NCBI GenBank assembly: GCA_913009765.1
Contig: CAJVYT010000052.1
Coordinates: 1 to 15,083, forward strand
Reading direction: 5' to 3'
DNA from: an uncultured candidate division Zixibacteria bacterium
GTDB lineage: Bacteria > Zixibacteria > MSB-5A5 > GN15 > FEB-12
DNA length: 15,083 nucleotides
Under the pieces are notes generated by a model, which did no database searches, was not told the DNA's origin, and saw nothing but the letters and a program-made list of their open reading frames with translations. Both the position numbers and the translations under genes were made by a program. Below, piece by piece: positions 1 through 7,572 of the stretch (its first letter is position 1; each line of letters opens with the position of its first letter).

Positions 1-59
1 TCTCTAGTGTTTTTTTTTTTTTTTTTCTTTCTCTTTTTTTTGTTTCTATTTTTTTTTTT
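1..59. other. T-rich low-complexity artefact at contig end
   Basis: Almost every base from 10 to 59 is T, with a few scattered C, G and A. It lies directly outside the P5 adapter match. Read on the other strand, the order is insert, reverse-complemented adapter, then poly-A. That is the pattern of short-insert Illumina reads that run through the insert and adapter into signal-free poly-A calls. It is best treated as non-genomic. Confidence 0.85.
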
Positions 60-117
60 AATGATCCGGCGACCACCGAGATCTACACTCTTTCCCTACA
101 CGACGCTCTTCCGATCT
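60..117 (+). other. Illumina P5 / TruSeq universal adapter (contamination)
   Basis: The 58 bases match the Illumina universal adapter over its full length, beginning AATGATCCGGCGACCACCGA and ending GACGCTCTTCCGATCT. The only difference I see from the adapter as I remember it is C for A at 66. Insert DNA starts at 118 immediately after CCGATCT, exactly where a library insert would be ligated. This marks the true end of the assembled genomic sequence. Confidence 0.97.
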
Positions 118-119
118 AT

Positions 120-467
120 GCTGCCTTTGCGGCACTTGGCGTGATTCTTTCAGCATGTTATATGTTGTGGATGTACCAAAGGGTTTTCTATGGCAAGGTT
201 ACAAAAGAAGAAAATAAAAAACTGCTCGATTTAGACAGTCGTGAAAAATTAATATTACTTCCTTTAGTGATACTTATCTTTTTTATAGGTATCTATCCAA
301 CACCATTCTTTACACGCATTGAGCCTGCGGTGAAAAATATGTTACAACAGGTGAATAAAGCAAAATCAGTATATTTAGATAAAGAATTTCAGATAAAAAA
401 ATATGACAATAACACAGGGCAAACTAATTTAACTTTGCAGTTGAATGAGGACACCAATTCAAAATGA
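120..467 (+). CDS. nuoM: NADH-quinone oxidoreductase subunit M, C-terminal fragment
   Basis: This is the 3' end of nuoM, which encodes an antiporter-like, proton-pumping membrane subunit of respiratory complex I. About 115 codons remain. The fragment starts with the end of a transmembrane helix (AAFAALGVILSACYMLWMYQRVFYG), where the YMLWMYQRVFYG stretch is typical of the NuoM C-terminus. A cytoplasmic loop with a DSREKLILLPL segment follows, then the last transmembrane helix ending in GIYPTPFF, and a polar tail of about 55 residues. The reading frame enters from the adapter junction at 118, so the GTG at 141 is an internal codon and not a start. The 5' part is missing because the contig ends, not because the gene is broken. 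The stop at 465-467 overlaps the next gene's ATG at 464 (ATGA), and nuoN follows that gene, as expected for a nuo operon. Confidence 0.93.
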   Translation, partial: AAFAALGVILSACYMLWMYQRVFYGKVTKEENKKLLDLDSREKLILLPLVILIFFIGIYPTPFFTRIEPAVKNMLQQVNKAKSVYLDKEFQIKKYDNNTGQTNLTLQLNEDTNSK

Positions 468-676
468 GCGAAGTGACGATTTACACAAAGGAAGGTTGCC
501 CGTACTGTGCCGCTGCCAAAAAACATTATACTGATAATAGTGTTGCATATACGGAGATTGATATTTTCAAGACTGAAGGTGCTAAAGAAAAAGCATTAGA
601 GTTGTCAGGCGGTCAATCTATTGTACCGGTCATTGTTGAAAACGGTGAAGTGAAACTTGGCTTTGGCGGTGGATGA
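464..676 (+). CDS. Small glutaredoxin-like thiol-disulfide protein (CPYC)
   Basis: This 70-residue protein has a minimal glutaredoxin fold: a beta strand (VTIYTKEGCPYC), the active-site pair Cys12-Pro-Tyr-Cys15, a helix, and the cis-proline segment SIVPVIVENGE (Pro55). It ends GFGGG. The short length and the VPVIVxxGxVxxGFGG ending resemble the UXX-star (seleno)protein branch of glutaredoxins. Here the first active-site position is an ordinary cysteine codon and there is no internal TGA. It probably acts as a cytoplasmic dithiol reductant; its partner cannot be told from sequence. The ATG overlaps the nuoM stop as ATGA. The nearest Shine-Dalgarno-like GAGG (447-450) is 13 bases away, so translation is probably coupled to nuoM. 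Its place between nuoM and nuoN suggests co-expression with complex I; a role in complex I thiol state or assembly is only inference. Confidence 0.85.
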   Translation: MSEVTIYTKEGCPYCAAAKKHYTDNSVAYTEIDIFKTEGAKEKALELSGGQSIVPVIVENGEVKLGFGGG

Positions 677-688
677 GGATTTTAACAT

Positions 689-707
689 ATAACGACGTGT
701 TCGTTAT
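689..707 (+). other. Short inverted repeat before nuoN
   Basis: ATAACGA and TCGTTAT form perfect 7-base arms around a 5-base loop (CGTGT), in the 45-base gap between the glutaredoxin-like gene and nuoN. The repeat sits just upstream of the AAAGG ribosome binding site of nuoN. No T-run follows directly, so it is not a normal intrinsic terminator. It could be an mRNA hairpin that stabilises the message or tunes nuoN translation, or it could be chance. Confidence 0.35.
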
Positions 708-721
708 TAAAAGGTTTTTAT

Positions 722-2170
722 ATGATAGACTTTACATCAGCACAAATTGATTTTTCTCTTATATCGCCGGAGATTGCACTACTTGTGGCAGCATTTGTTA
801 TTTTATCTATTTCATTTATGAAAAAATCTGCTCGGTTTGCTCCGATTATTGCTCTTTTGGGAATTGCGGTATCTATCGGATGTATCTCGTCACAGTGGCA
901 TAACCAAGCATCGGGTTTTTATGGGATGGTAACATGTGATAATTTTGGTGTTTCGTTTAAACTGTTGTTTGCTGTCATTGCTCTTTTAGCTGTTTTAATT
1001 GCTCAAAAATATTTAGAGGTCAAACATATTAACCGCCCTGAATATTATGCTCTGTTGTTGATTTCAACAATGGGTATGATGGTTATGGCAAATACTACCG
1101 ATTTAGTAGTTATCTTTTTAGGTCTTGAAATAATGTCGGTTCCCTTGTATGTTTTAGCCGGTTTTGCCCGCAGGTCGCTTGAGTCAAACGAAGCAGGTAT
1201 TAAATATTTTATCATGGGTGCCTTTGCCTCGGCGTTTCTTTTGATGGGTATTGCATTCATCTTTGGTGCTTCTGAAACTACCGATCTCAGACGAATTGTT
1301 GCCGACTTTTCGTTTAATCTTTCTCAGTCAAGAACACTTCTGTTGTCAGGGATAGGTTTTATACTTATCGGTTTTGGATTTAAAGTTGGTGCTGTTCCAT
1401 TTCACAATTGGGTACCGGATGTCTATCAAGGAGCTCCAACTCCGGTGACTGCCTTTTTCTCTGTTGGTCCAAAAGCAGCAGGGTTTGCTGCTCTTTTAAG
1501 GATTTTTAGTTATGGATTTAATGAAGTCGAACTGTTGACCAATCTTTTTTGGGTAATAGCTGTTCTTACAATGATTGTTGGCAATGTACTTGCCTTAAAA
1601 CAGACAAATGTAAAACGCTTATTAGCGTATTCCTCAATTGCTCATGCCGGATATATCTTTGTAGCTCTTACCGTAGGTGGAAGTAACGCTATATCTGCGG
1701 CATTATTCTATCTCACGGCATATACTTTATTTAATGTAGGTGCATTTGCGGTAGTGACTCTTTTAGAAACTCGCTCACAGGCAAAACCTGAATTATCTGA
1801 ACTCAATGGTATGGCAAAAGTTCATCCTTATCTTTCAGCGGTTTTTGCTCTGTTCATCTTTGCACTGGCAGGGTTTCCTCCTACAGTTGGGTTTATCGGA
1901 AAGTTTTATATCTTCTCAGAAGCTGTCAAACATGGTTTTATATGGCTGACTGTTATAGGTGTCCTTAATTCGTTTTTATCTGTCTATTATTATTTTAAAA
2001 TTTTAAAAGCAACTTACTTTGAAAATACTGACGCACCGTTTAATAAATTACACCTAAACCTATCGATGGTTATACTGTTTCTAATTTGTGCTTTAGGTAC
2101 TTTAGGGATAGGGCTTTTTCCTCAGGAAATAATAAATATTTCTAAAGAAGCAATCTTTGCATTTCTATAA
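722..2170 (+). CDS. nuoN: NADH-quinone oxidoreductase subunit N
   Basis: This is the antiporter-like membrane subunit N of complex I, which pumps protons during electron transfer from NADH (or ferredoxin) to quinone. At 482 residues it is full length and almost entirely hydrophobic, with about 14 predicted membrane helices. The conserved charged residues of the proton path are visible: Glu136 in GLEIMSVPLYVL, Lys161 in AGIKYF, Lys221 in FKVGAVPFHNWVPDVYQGAP, Lys251 in VGPKAAGFAAL, and Lys394 in FPPTVGFIGKF. The ATG at 722 follows AAAGG with a spacing of about 8. It is the third gene of the nuoM / glutaredoxin-like / nuoN run and, as in most nuo operons, the last. The gene to its right converges on it from the minus strand after only 23 bases, with no clear terminator hairpin between them. 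Confidence 0.97.
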   Translation: MIDFTSAQIDFSLISPEIALLVAAFVILSISFMKKSARFAPIIALLGIAVSIGCISSQWHNQASGFYGMVTCDNFGVSFKLLFAVIALLAVLIAQKYLEVKHINRPEYYALLLISTMGMMVMANTTDLVVIFLGLEIMSVPLYVLAGFARRSLESNEAGIKYFIMGAFASAFLLMGIAFIFGASETTDLRRIVADFSFNLSQSRTLLLSGIGFILIGFGFKVGAVPFHNWVPDVYQGAPTPVTAFFSVGPKAAGFAALLRIFSYGFNEVELLTNLFWVIAVLTMIVGNVLALKQTNVKRLLAYSSIAHAGYIFVALTVGGSNAISAALFYLTAYTLFNVGAFAVVTLLETRSQAKPELSELNGMAKVHPYLSAVFALFIFALAGFPPTVGFIGKFYIFSEAVKHGFIWLTVIGVLNSFLSVYYYFKILKATYFENTDAPFNKLHLNLSMVILFLICALGTLGIGLFPQEIINISKEAIFAFL

Positions 2171-2193
2171 TCTCTATACGAAATAAAATCAGC

Positions 2194-4914
2194 TTATATA
2201 CTGCTGTCATAGAGCCATTTTGAACAGGAGGCAAGACCGTCTTTGAACATATAACTGATTAAATAAACTATGTCCGAGACATTAATTGATTCATCGCAAT
2301 TAACATCACCGGCATCGATTGGAATTGGAGGAGGACCGCTTGAAAACATATAATTAAGCATCCAAACTAAATCAGAAATATTGATAACACTGTTTCCATT
2401 AATATCACCGGTCTGCCCAAAATATAAATGATTCTTAAATAAAATAGTTTCCATATTATGGGGGATTAACTCAAGCGAATCTCCTGCATTCAGGTATTCC
2501 AAAGAGTTACAATCTATCTCAGAAATTCCTATTAAAGACAAGTTTTCTAATCCGGAAGTTCCTACTGATTTATATTGGTATTTGATATTTCCGTCAGATG
2601 TTAACAGTATTTCAAAATTGATGAGAGTATCGTCAGGGTCTTCAAATGAAGCTATTCGGTACCACTCAATAACTGTAGTATCTAATGTTGAATTCTGATA
2701 GATATAAATCCCTGCTTCAGGTACAGCTTCATCATCAAGATACAAATCATTCCAAAATGGAGCTAAGAAGCTGCTGAAAGGTACTCCGGGGATAGAGAGG
2801 AGACTAAATTTGCCATCTATGTTTATATTTGGGTCAGTAAATGACATTGCACCATTCACACCGACATAAAATGAGTCATAGTAGTTAGTGAAAAATGGGA
2901 AATCAAACCCAATTGCAAACGGACCGGCAGACCCGTCATCTAAAATAAAAGTTTCACCCTGATTATAAAAAAGAGCATTATCAATTTTTAGACCTGAATC
3001 TTTGGCTGATATCCAATTATATGTAGGTCCTCCAAAATCATCTGAAGAAATAGCAGAAAATGTTGAATCCATACAGGGGATATCAAGATAAACAGGCACT
3101 AACAGAAACGAATCAAGCGAGGCAGCCCCGTGTCCCCAGATAATTTCTAAGAGTCCTTGATATTTCGATGATCTTTCCGTGAGTGTGGAGGCATCTAATA
3201 TTACTCCTAAATAGATAGAATCATTTGGATAGACAATTCCTGATTGCGTAGATACTTCCAACCAGTTGCTAACAGCGGTACGGGCAGAGGAATCTCGGTC
3301 ATAAATATAGAAATTGATATTATCGGTCATAGAAGAATTATGAAGCCAAATATCAATAGTATAAGAATCTCCCTCTTCAATTGTTGTATCAATATAATAT
3401 GGTGAGGCAGTTAAAGAGGGGGGAGCAGAAATTGAATTGATTGCGGAGTCTAAATTTGGGCGAGGTCCTATATGTTCAAGGGTATTGCCAAGCTGAGCAG
3501 TACCGGTTTCATAAAGTATATCACGAATATAATCAGATGTCAGCACAGTCCCAAAGTTAGCTTTCATATACCCCTGAATTGCCGCCGCCGCTCCAGCAAT
3601 AATCGGAGAGGCTGATGATGTTCCGCCGAAACCTGTCGTATAATACTGGTTTGGATCACCGCCTCCGTCAAAAAGGTCTCCATATCCGGTAGTATACACC
3701 TCTGAGCCGTATCCTTGCAGATTAACTCTTTCGCCATAGTTGGAATATGATTCTCGCTCCAAGTCTGTCGGTGATGATGCCGGATATCCTGCCCCTACAA
3801 TAAGTGCATGAGAGTTTCTATATGTCGTGTCGAATAATTCTCCATACATAGCTTGGTCATCGAAATTATCTCCTCCATTGCCTGCTGCTTCTATCACAAC
3901 GATTCCTTTAGCCCATGCATATTTTATAGCATCATAGTTTGCCTGCCAATATTCCATGCAGATATATCCCTCTTGGTCTTGACGTACAGCAAAATCATGG
4001 CGTGGTCCGGGAGCCTGTAGTTCAATTAAAATAATATCACCTGCTTCCAATGAATCAATTGCGTTGTAAATAGCTTCTGCTGTCGACATTGAGCCAATAG
4101 AGATCATACCAAGTTCGGCTTCAGGAGCAATTCCGGTAATACCATATCCGTTATCAGAACCTATTAAAACCCCAATGACTGCAGTACCATGGTCAAGCCA
4201 TAACTGATCGGCTATAACATCGCCGATTAAAAACCCTGATGCCGCTTTGTCCAAATCTTCGTGGCTGGTTTGCCAGTTTCCTTCAATATCTGTAATTGTA
4301 ATACCACTCCCATCGCCACCTAAAAGAGTTTGAGCATATAAAGCGTCAATACCGTCAGGAGCTTGGTTTAAATATAGTTGTGAAGCAGTGAAATCAGGAG
4401 TCGTTGGTGCAATATCACCGGCAGGTACGGGTGACGGTTCAACATAAGCAATTTCAACTGATTCTAAACTATTGAGTTGGTTAACAATTTGTATTGCCTC
4501 TTGTACTGATTGAGTTTCGATTGCATAATAAGAGTTCAAGTCGGCAAGTTCAGTCTGTGAACGGTGTTGAAAAACAGCTTGTTGTTTTGAGAGCTTTTGT
4601 TCGGTATGATTTTTAAATAATCTTCGCAGTGATATTTGTTGAAAAGGTTTAAGAAGTTTATCTGCTGCTTGCACAGATATTCCTTTTTGAGAGATTAACT
4701 TATCTTGTCTAAGACGTACCTGTAAAGAATCTTTAAATTTTACGATTACCCTAGAAATTTCAGCATTTGAACTAACTTGTACATTATGCCGTTTTTGAGG
4801 GAGAGTTCGAGGAGCTATTTGAGCAGAAGAGAGAGATTTATTTTGTTTTGCAATGGTAATACTTGAGGTGACAGTAAGTATAAAAATTGCGATAATCAAA
4901 ATTTTTGAATTCAA
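2194..4914 (-). CDS. Secreted subtilisin-like (S8) serine protease with C-terminal dockerin
   Basis: This is a 906-residue exported protease. Residues 1-22 form a Sec signal peptide (a Lys, then a hydrophobic stretch ending SSITIA). Residues of about 53-160 look like an inhibitory propeptide. The S8 catalytic domain spans about 175-495, with Asp209 (TDIEGNW), His242 (DHGTAVIG), oxyanion-hole Asn346 (EAAGNGG) and Ser433 (FGGTSSASPIIAG). Next come a beta-rich region (about 500-615) and a second beta domain with a FLAPFWNDL motif (about 620-820). Two dockerin type I repeats follow: GDINGNSVINISDLVWMLNY (836 on) and GDVNCDESINVSDIVYLISY (869 on). The start is TTG, supported by GGAG 8 bases upstream and by the signal peptide beginning there. 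Such stand-alone dockerin tails are common in Zixibacteria and relatives, where their partner is unclear. The likely role is extracellular or surface protein degradation. It has its own promoter (4980-5007). Confidence 0.93.
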   Translation of the reverse strand: MNSKILIIAIFILTVTSSITIAKQNKSLSSAQIAPRTLPQKRHNVQVSSNAEISRVIVKFKDSLQVRLRQDKLISQKGISVQAADKLLKPFQQISLRRLFKNHTEQKLSKQQAVFQHRSQTELADLNSYYAIETQSVQEAIQIVNQLNSLESVEIAYVEPSPVPAGDIAPTTPDFTASQLYLNQAPDGIDALYAQTLLGGDGSGITITDIEGNWQTSHEDLDKAASGFLIGDVIADQLWLDHGTAVIGVLIGSDNGYGITGIAPEAELGMISIGSMSTAEAIYNAIDSLEAGDIILIELQAPGPRHDFAVRQDQEGYICMEYWQANYDAIKYAWAKGIVVIEAAGNGGDNFDDQAMYGELFDTTYRNSHALIVGAGYPASSPTDLERESYSNYGERVNLQGYGSEVYTTGYGDLFDGGGDPNQYYTTGFGGTSSASPIIAGAAAAIQGYMKANFGTVLTSDYIRDILYETGTAQLGNTLEHIGPRPNLDSAINSISAPPSLTASPYYIDTTIEEGDSYTIDIWLHNSSMTDNINFYIYDRDSSARTAVSNWLEVSTQSGIVYPNDSIYLGVILDASTLTERSSKYQGLLEIIWGHGAASLDSFLLVPVYLDIPCMDSTFSAISSDDFGGPTYNWISAKDSGLKIDNALFYNQGETFILDDGSAGPFAIGFDFPFFTNYYDSFYVGVNGAMSFTDPNINIDGKFSLLSIPGVPFSSFLAPFWNDLYLDDEAVPEAGIYIYQNSTLDTTVIEWYRIASFEDPDDTLINFEILLTSDGNIKYQYKSVGTSGLENLSLIGISEIDCNSLEYLNAGDSLELIPHNMETILFKNHLYFGQTGDINGNSVINISDLVWMLNYMFSSGPPPIPIDAGDVNCDESINVSDIVYLISYMFKDGLASCSKWLYDSSI

Positions 4915-4979
4915 AACAAATACTCCGATTGTTCTTATTTTGGCTCAAAGAAAGAATAGTAAAAAGCAGTAACTGTTTT

Positions 4980-5007
4980 AATATACTTTCTAAAAAGTAT
5001 TTGTCAA
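4980..5007 (-). promoter_or_regulatory. Sigma70-type promoter for the S8 protease gene
   Basis: On the minus strand, a perfect -35 box TTGACA (5007-5002) is followed by a 16-base spacer and TATATT (4985-4980), which matches 5 of 6 consensus positions. The predicted transcript start lies near 4973, giving a leader of about 60 bases before the TTG start at 4914. The promoter sits in the 184-base gap after purF, so the protease can be transcribed independently of it. Confidence 0.65.
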
Positions 5008-5098
5008 ACTGCTGATTCTTGACAAAGATGTATTATGAGCCAATCTCTCATTATATATACGATTATCGGCAGAAATTGATGGGGAGAGAGTGAAATAA

Positions 5099-6505
5099 TT
5101 AAATTTTAAAGAGTCGCCTGTTACCGTTTTCCTGTGGTGTTTCTAACGGGTATTTACCGGTAAAACAGCCGTCACAAAATGTAGTGTTCGGCAAAGAAGG
5201 CATCGAAAGCATTCCATCCAGCGACAAATATCTTAAAGAATCAACTCCAAGCATCTTTTCAATTTGAGGAACAGTATAATTAGCACCTATCAACTCATCT
5301 TTAGTCGGCATATCAATACCAAAAAAACAAGGGGAGATAATCGGGGGTGAAGAAACCCGAAAATGCACTTCTTTTGCTCCTGCATCACGAATTAATTTGA
5401 CCAGTTTTTTGCAGGTGGTTCCACGCACGATAGAATCGTCAACAACAATGACTCGTTTGTCTTTGAGAACACCTTTGACCGGATTGAATTTTACTTTAAC
5501 ATCAAGATCACGAATTTTTTGATGTGGGTCAATAAATGTACGACCAATATAATGGTTTCGAATCAGTCCGATTTCAAAGCGAATACCGGATTCTTCGGAA
5601 TATCCCAATGTTGCCGTATTAGCTGAATCGGGAATTCCGATGACAATATCAGCATCAACAGGATGTTCCTTGGCAAGTTGTCTGCCTAAACGCCGGCGAA
5701 CTTTATCTACGTTTTCACCAAAGATTTTTGAATCAGGTCGGGCAAAATAGATATATTCAAATATACAGAATGAATGTTTGATATTTTTTTTAGGATGAGG
5801 GAAATATGATTTGATACCTTCAGTAGAAATTTCTATCAGTTCTCCCGGTTCTACATCACGAACATATTTTGCCCCGATGATATCTAATGCACAAGTTTCT
5901 GATGTCACAAAATAGGAATCTTTTAATTTACCGATACAAAGAGGTTTGAACCCGTTTGGGTCTCTGGTTGCTATAATTGAATTCTTTGTTAAAAATACCA
6001 AAGAATAGGCACCCTTGATTGTTTTGAGTGCAGCAGCGATTCGTTCAATACGGGTAATTTTTTTAGATTTTGCGATAAGATGCAGAATTATTTCAGAATC
6101 GGAAGTTGTTTGAAAAATCGAACCGGCAGCATCTAATTTTTGTCTTAAATCATACGCATTTGTCAAATTTCCATTATGAGCAATAGCCAGTTGTTCGTTT
6201 CTATTGGTAATGATAAAAGGTTGGATGTTTATTATAGAAGATGCTCCGCTTGTACTATATCTGGTATGTCCAACAGCTATAGTACCACTTAAGCGTTCTA
6301 AGTTTGATTTCTCAGAAAATACTTCAGAAACCTCACCCATCCCTTTATGTAAATTGAACTTGCCATCTTCAGTCGTAACAATTCCGGCAGATTCCTGTCC
6401 TCTATGCTGGAGTGCATAAAGACCAAAATATGTTAAATCAGCAGCTTCTTTGTTATTAAAGACGCCAAATATACCGCACTGATCATGTATTACTTCTTCT
6501 AACAT
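5099..6505 (-). CDS. purF: Amidophosphoribosyltransferase
   Basis: PurF catalyses the first committed step of purine synthesis: PRPP + glutamine to 5-phosphoribosylamine + glutamate. The 468 residues have the usual two domains. The N-terminal Ntn glutaminase begins with a 9-residue propeptide (MLEEVIHDQ) and then catalytic Cys10 in CGIFGVF. ALQHRGQESAG (31-41) and the AHNGNLTN segment (109-116) are typical of the family. The C-terminal phosphoribosyltransferase has the PRPP loop VIVVDDSIVRGTT (352-364). Cys247, Cys393, Cys444 and Cys447 match the 4Fe-4S ligands of the Bacillus-type, FeS-containing, propeptide-processed enzyme, whose cluster makes it oxygen sensitive. The ATG at 6505 has GAGG about 7 bases upstream and a promoter at 6534-6562. 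No other purine gene is adjacent, so purF stands alone here. The protease gene follows on the same strand after 184 bases, with a separate promoter. Confidence 0.97.
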   Translation of the reverse strand: MLEEVIHDQCGIFGVFNNKEAADLTYFGLYALQHRGQESAGIVTTEDGKFNLHKGMGEVSEVFSEKSNLERLSGTIAVGHTRYSTSGASSIINIQPFIITNRNEQLAIAHNGNLTNAYDLRQKLDAAGSIFQTTSDSEIILHLIAKSKKITRIERIAAALKTIKGAYSLVFLTKNSIIATRDPNGFKPLCIGKLKDSYFVTSETCALDIIGAKYVRDVEPGELIEISTEGIKSYFPHPKKNIKHSFCIFEYIYFARPDSKIFGENVDKVRRRLGRQLAKEHPVDADIVIGIPDSANTATLGYSEESGIRFEIGLIRNHYIGRTFIDPHQKIRDLDVKVKFNPVKGVLKDKRVIVVDDSIVRGTTCKKLVKLIRDAGAKEVHFRVSSPPIISPCFFGIDMPTKDELIGANYTVPQIEKMLGVDSLRYLSLDGMLSMPSLPNTTFCDGCFTGKYPLETPQENGNRRLFKI

Positions 6506-6533
6506 TTTAATACCTCACTAAAATAGAAGTCGC

Positions 6534-6562
6534 AATTTAGTCTAATGGAACTTGATTGTCAA
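6534..6562 (-). promoter_or_regulatory. Sigma70-type promoter for purF
   Basis: On the minus strand, a perfect TTGACA (6562-6557), an optimal 17-base spacer and TAAATT (6539-6534, 4 of 6 consensus positions) lie upstream of purF. The predicted transcript start is near 6527, leaving a leader of only about 20-25 bases. A purine riboswitch in the leader is therefore ruled out if this promoter is the one used. Confidence 0.6.
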
Positions 6563-6594
6563 ATAGTTATAATAAGAATAATATTTGCATCTGT

Positions 6595-6608
6595 TTTTTG
6601 TACAAAAA
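6595..6608. promoter_or_regulatory. Perfect palindrome in the purF / GAF-HisKA divergent region
   Basis: TTTTTGTACAAAAA is a perfect 14-base palindrome centred on GTAC. It lies about 33 bases upstream of the purF -35 box, in the gap between the divergent purF and GAF-HisKA genes. Its position would suit a regulator binding site. The sequence is A/T-simple, however, so chance is a real possibility. Nothing else is recognisable between 6506 and 6794 apart from the two promoter candidates. Confidence 0.3.
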
Positions 6609-6708
6609 TGCATTATATTACAATGTCTCCTTGGATTGTTCATTTACTGCACAGTCTTTAAGTTTTGTAACGTACTGATATATAACAGTTTTTAAGTAAA
6701 AGGTTCTC

Positions 6709-6736
6709 TTGTCTGCTCTTGGTGTATTAATATAAA
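6709..6736 (+). promoter_or_regulatory. Candidate promoter for the GAF-HisKA gene
   Basis: TTGTCT (6709-6714, 4 of 6 match to -35), a 16-base spacer and TATAAA (6731-6736, 5 of 6 match to -10) lie upstream of the plus-strand gene starting near 6795. The predicted transcript start is about 6743. The -35 box is weak, so confidence is modest. Confidence 0.4.
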
Positions 6737-6794
6737 TTAAGGCACCTGATTTGCTCAAAGTATATTTATATGAATTTACTACAACTTGGAAAAT

Positions 6795-7556
6795 ATGAAA
6801 TTAGATAAATTTAAAATTATTTCCGATCTTGCTCTTTTTGCCAAAAAAGGCGGTAATATAAATGATGCAGCCAAAATTGCTTTAGAGATGTCTTGCTCAT
6901 ATTTGGGGCTGAATGGTGCATCTTTGTATTTATGGGATAATGAACAGAATATTTCTGTAACGGTTTCTCATGCTGAGACTCCGCTTATGCAGTCTCGATT
7001 AACCGAGCTTGAGTATAATCTCTATGAAAATCTTCGTAAGAACCAACAGCTTGTTACTGCTTATTTGTCTTTTGGCGGCGATGAGCCATATAATTCTTTT
7101 ACTCTTCCTTTAATGTTTTCCAAAAAAGTCTTTGGAGCGGTTATTGGGATTCAAGAGGGTGAACAGTCGCCAATTGCTGAAGGGCTATTTTTAGAGACGC
7201 TTTCTGCAATGCTTTCTTTGCATTATACTGCTGCAAATATTGGTAATTCGGCAGAGTCTCAAAAAGAAAAGATAGAAAAAGAAAGACTGACTGCAGTTTT
7301 AGAAACAGCAGTAACAGTGAATCATGAAGTCAATAATCCCCTTCAGGCTATTATTGGTAATATTCAATTATTATTGATGAAACAAGAAAATCTTGATGAA
7401 GATATTATTGAAAAATTAAAAGCTATTGAAGAATCAGCGATTAAAATAAATAGTGTCACTCAAAAGCTGATGAGAATGACCTCTCCCAAAACAATTAAGT
7501 ATAGTGACGGCACCAAAATGATTGACATCAACGATGATGCCGACACGGAATCTTAA
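6795..7556 (+). CDS. GAF + HisKA protein lacking a kinase ATPase domain
   Basis: This soluble signalling protein has 253 residues from the ATG at 6795. An in-frame TTG at 6786 would add three residues, and neither start has a strong Shine-Dalgarno. Residues of about 5-145 read as a GAF domain (YLGLNGASLYLWDNEQ near the start, PLMFSKKVFGAVIGIQEG near the end). A charged linker (SQKEKIEKERL) leads into a HisKA dimerisation helix pair with the phospho-acceptor motif HEVNNPL (His177) and a second helix (IEESAIKINSVTQKLMRM). The protein ends about 25 residues later. No N, G1 or G2 box of a HATPase_c domain is present, and the next gene converges only 16 bases on, so no domain has been lost by a nearby frameshift. 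It may be phosphorylated in trans, act as a dimerising adaptor, or be a decayed kinase. No response regulator lies nearby. Confidence 0.8.
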   Translation: MKLDKFKIISDLALFAKKGGNINDAAKIALEMSCSYLGLNGASLYLWDNEQNISVTVSHAETPLMQSRLTELEYNLYENLRKNQQLVTAYLSFGGDEPYNSFTLPLMFSKKVFGAVIGIQEGEQSPIAEGLFLETLSAMLSLHYTAANIGNSAESQKEKIEKERLTAVLETAVTVNHEVNNPLQAIIGNIQLLLMKQENLDEDIIEKLKAIEESAIKINSVTQKLMRMTSPKTIKYSDGTKMIDINDDADTES

Positions 7557-7572
7557 TTATATATACTTTCGA

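Noticed and set aside
141..467. A complete 108-residue gene starting at GTG 141
   Set aside because: The frame is open upstream to the adapter junction and translates into typical NuoM sequence, so 141 is an internal codon of a truncated nuoM.
464..676. Glutaredoxin-like gene as a selenoprotein
   Set aside because: The active site reads TGC...TGT (Cys-Pro-Tyr-Cys), with no in-frame TGA before the terminal stop at 674-676.
6506..6533. Purine riboswitch upstream of purF
   Set aside because: The predicted leader is only about 20-25 bases, too short for an aptamer.
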